A stretch of 6,259 nucleotides of DNA from Aquifex aeolicus (GTDB taxonomy: Bacteria > Aquificota > Aquificia > Aquificales > Aquificaceae). Shown one piece after another: positions 5,124 through 6,259 of the stretch. A program made the position numbers and the translations under genes. The stretch is from contig DRNB01000349.1 in NCBI GenBank assembly GCA_011375045.1, forward strand, positions 1-6,259, read 5' to 3'. How positions within the stretch are numbered: position 1 is the stretch's first letter; the number at the start of each line of letters is the position of its first letter. Below the pieces are notes generated by a model. That model did not search any database and was not told the DNA's origin. It was given only the letters and a program-made list of their open reading frames with translations.

Positions 5124-6259
5124 AAGCCGGAAATCTGGCACGGATTACAGGGGGAAAGCTTACAGGGGAACCGGAGACGGAGGTATCCGGATTTTCCACC
5201 GACAGCAGGCTGATAAAACCCGGTCAGGTGTTTGTGGCTCTGAAGGGCAGGCACCACGACGGACACGATTTTATTCCGGACGCCTTCAGAAGGGGTGCCG
5301 TGGGTGTTATCTCCGCAGTGGATACCCGTCCACCTCCGGGGCGCTTCGTTCTGAAGGTAAAGGCTCCCTTGGAAGCCCTCCAGAAGATAGCCGCTTACAG
5401 AAGAGGAATCTTCAGGGGAACCCTGGTAGGGGTTACGGGGTCGGTGGGTAAAACCACCACCAAGGAGCTGATAGCCTATCTGCTGTCCCTCATCGCCCCC
5501 ACTTACAGAAGTGAAGGGAACCTGAACTCGCAGATAGGACTACCCCTCGTCCTCTCCAACATGAACACAGACGTCCGCTACGCCGTGGTCGAGCTCGGTG
5601 CGAGCAGGAGGGGGGACATCCGCAGGCTCACGGAGATAGCACGTCCCCGGATAAGGGTGCTGACCGCGGTGGGGGAGGAGCACCTCGAAACCTTCGGATC
5701 CATGAGGGACGTGGTGGAGGGAAACGGGGAGATATTTCACCGCTTCGGTGAAGAGGACAGAGCTGTGATCCCCTCTTCCCTGAAGGAGCACTACGGACTT
5801 CCTCCGGACAGGACCCTGACCTTCGGTGAGGGAGGAGACCTCAGAGCGGATCTGGTGAGGTTTTCCCTCGAGGGGACCCTGTTCAGATTTGCAGGGGAGG
5901 ACTTCCTCCTGCCCGTGCTGAGCAGAGGTGCGGTGGAGAACGCCCTCGCCTCCTTCTGCGTTCTCAGTCTGCTGGGTTACGATCCCCGGGAGTTCAGGGA
6001 GGAGCTGACAGGCTTTCGCCCCCCTCCGGGCAGGATGAACCTCCTCAGGTTCGGGGACTTCTACCTTATCGACGACACCTACAACGCCAACCCCCCCTCC
6101 GTCAGGAACGCCCTGGAAACCCTCTGCGCCCTGCCGGCGCCCTCTAGGAGGATCTTCGTTCTGGGGGACATGCTCGAGCTGGGAAAGGAGAGCGAGAGGC
6201 TTCACAGGGAGGTGGGAGCCTTCATGGCGGAATCCGCTCTGGACTTCGCCATCTTTTAC
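5120..6259 (+). CDS. murF: UDP-N-acetylmuramoyl-tripeptide--D-alanyl-D-alanine ligase, GTG start, 3' end cut by the window
   Basis: MurF adds D-Ala-D-Ala to the UDP-MurNAc-tripeptide using ATP, the last cytoplasmic step of the soluble peptidoglycan precursor. The frame runs 380 codons without a stop to the window edge; typical MurF proteins are about 430-460 residues, so roughly 50-80 residues are missing. The N-terminal domain has STDSR (26-30) and KPGQVFVALKG (33-43). The ATPase domain has the P-loop GVTGSVGKTTTK (104-115), EGNLNSQIGLPL (132-143), VELGAS (157-162), and H188 in AVGEEHLETFGS. The C-terminal domain has DDTYNANPPSVRNAL (318-332) and VLGDMLELGKESERLH (347-362). The GTG at 5120 overlaps the surE TGA as GTGA, and the N-terminus then aligns with MurF from its first residue. 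AGAAG lies just before the GTG, too close for a normal Shine-Dalgarno, so coupling to surE is likely. Two conserved positions are unusual: Asn202 where Mur ligases usually have the carbamylated Lys, and Ala183 where TNxG is usual. Confidence 0.95.
   Translation, partial: MKAGNLARITGGKLTGEPETEVSGFSTDSRLIKPGQVFVALKGRHHDGHDFIPDAFRRGAVGVISAVDTRPPPGRFVLKVKAPLEALQKIAAYRRGIFRGTLVGVTGSVGKTTTKELIAYLLSLIAPTYRSEGNLNSQIGLPLVLSNMNTDVRYAVVELGASRRGDIRRLTEIARPRIRVLTAVGEEHLETFGSMRDVVEGNGEIFHRFGEEDRAVIPSSLKEHYGLPPDRTLTFGEGGDLRADLVRFSLEGTLFRFAGEDFLLPVLSRGAVENALASFCVLSLLGYDPREFREELTGFRPPPGRMNLLRFGDFYLIDDTYNANPPSVRNALETLCALPAPSRRIFVLGDMLELGKESERLHREVGAFMAESALDFAIFY

Noticed and set aside
5540..6205. A minus-strand open frame of about 220 codons at the right end.
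   Set aside because: The plus strand here encodes MurF with unmistakable motifs through to the edge. The minus frame has low-complexity, family-free content.
1..6259. CRISPR arrays, insertion sequences, tRNA/rRNA genes, phage or defence modules.
   Set aside because: I saw no spaced repeats, transposase motifs, terminal inverted repeats or RNA gene signatures. Coding density and codon use look uniform throughout.

Overview
The window carries six protein genes, packed almost without gaps. Four are complete: a GGDEF diguanylate cyclase, nadD, a di-heme cytochrome c peroxidase and surE. Two are cut by the window edges: an FAD/NAD(P)H oxidoreductase on the left that lacks its N-terminus, and murF on the right that lacks its C-terminus. 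The proteins are rich in Glu, Lys and Arg. Arginine is mostly AGG/AGA and isoleucine is often ATA, a pattern typical of thermophilic bacteria. The periplasmic c-type peroxidase and the double-pass membrane cyclase point to a Gram-negative envelope. Together these suggest a thermophilic diderm such as a member of the Aquificota. This is an inference from style and gene content, not a proof.

Layout. Positions 2-1138 (+) hold the oxidoreductase. Positions 1098-2531 (-) hold the cyclase, which converges on the oxidoreductase with a 41-base 3' overlap. A good intrinsic terminator for the oxidoreductase transcript (1172-1194) lies inside the cyclase coding sequence. The cyclase and nadD (2555-3148, +) diverge from a 23-base gap holding overlapping -10 elements for the two directions. 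The peroxidase (3228-4304, +) has its own promoter with a perfect 10-1-10 palindrome over the -35 region, a strong Shine-Dalgarno, a Sec signal peptide and a terminator with a UUCG loop. surE (4374-5123, +) and murF (5120 to the edge, +) overlap by 4 bases (GTGA) and form an operon. murF begins with GTG.

How the genes relate. nadD (NAD synthesis), surE (nucleotide phosphatase) and murF (peptidoglycan precursor synthesis) are housekeeping genes. The peroxidase detoxifies H2O2 in the periplasm and appears to be separately regulated; the geometry of its operator fits a Fur/PerR-family repressor. The cyclase would link an unknown periplasmic signal to c-di-GMP. The oxidoreductase is a flavoprotein of the NADH oxidase/CoA-disulfide reductase/NirB-N-terminal type, and its exact substrate cannot be read here.

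I see no new defence, mobile or CRISPR system. The points most worth checking are the regulatory architecture (operator, symmetric divergent promoter, possible leaderless starts, terminator embedded in an opposing gene) and two substitutions at usually conserved positions in MurF. No stretch over 300 bases lacks a gene; the only gaps are 2532-2554, 3149-3227 and 4305-4373.
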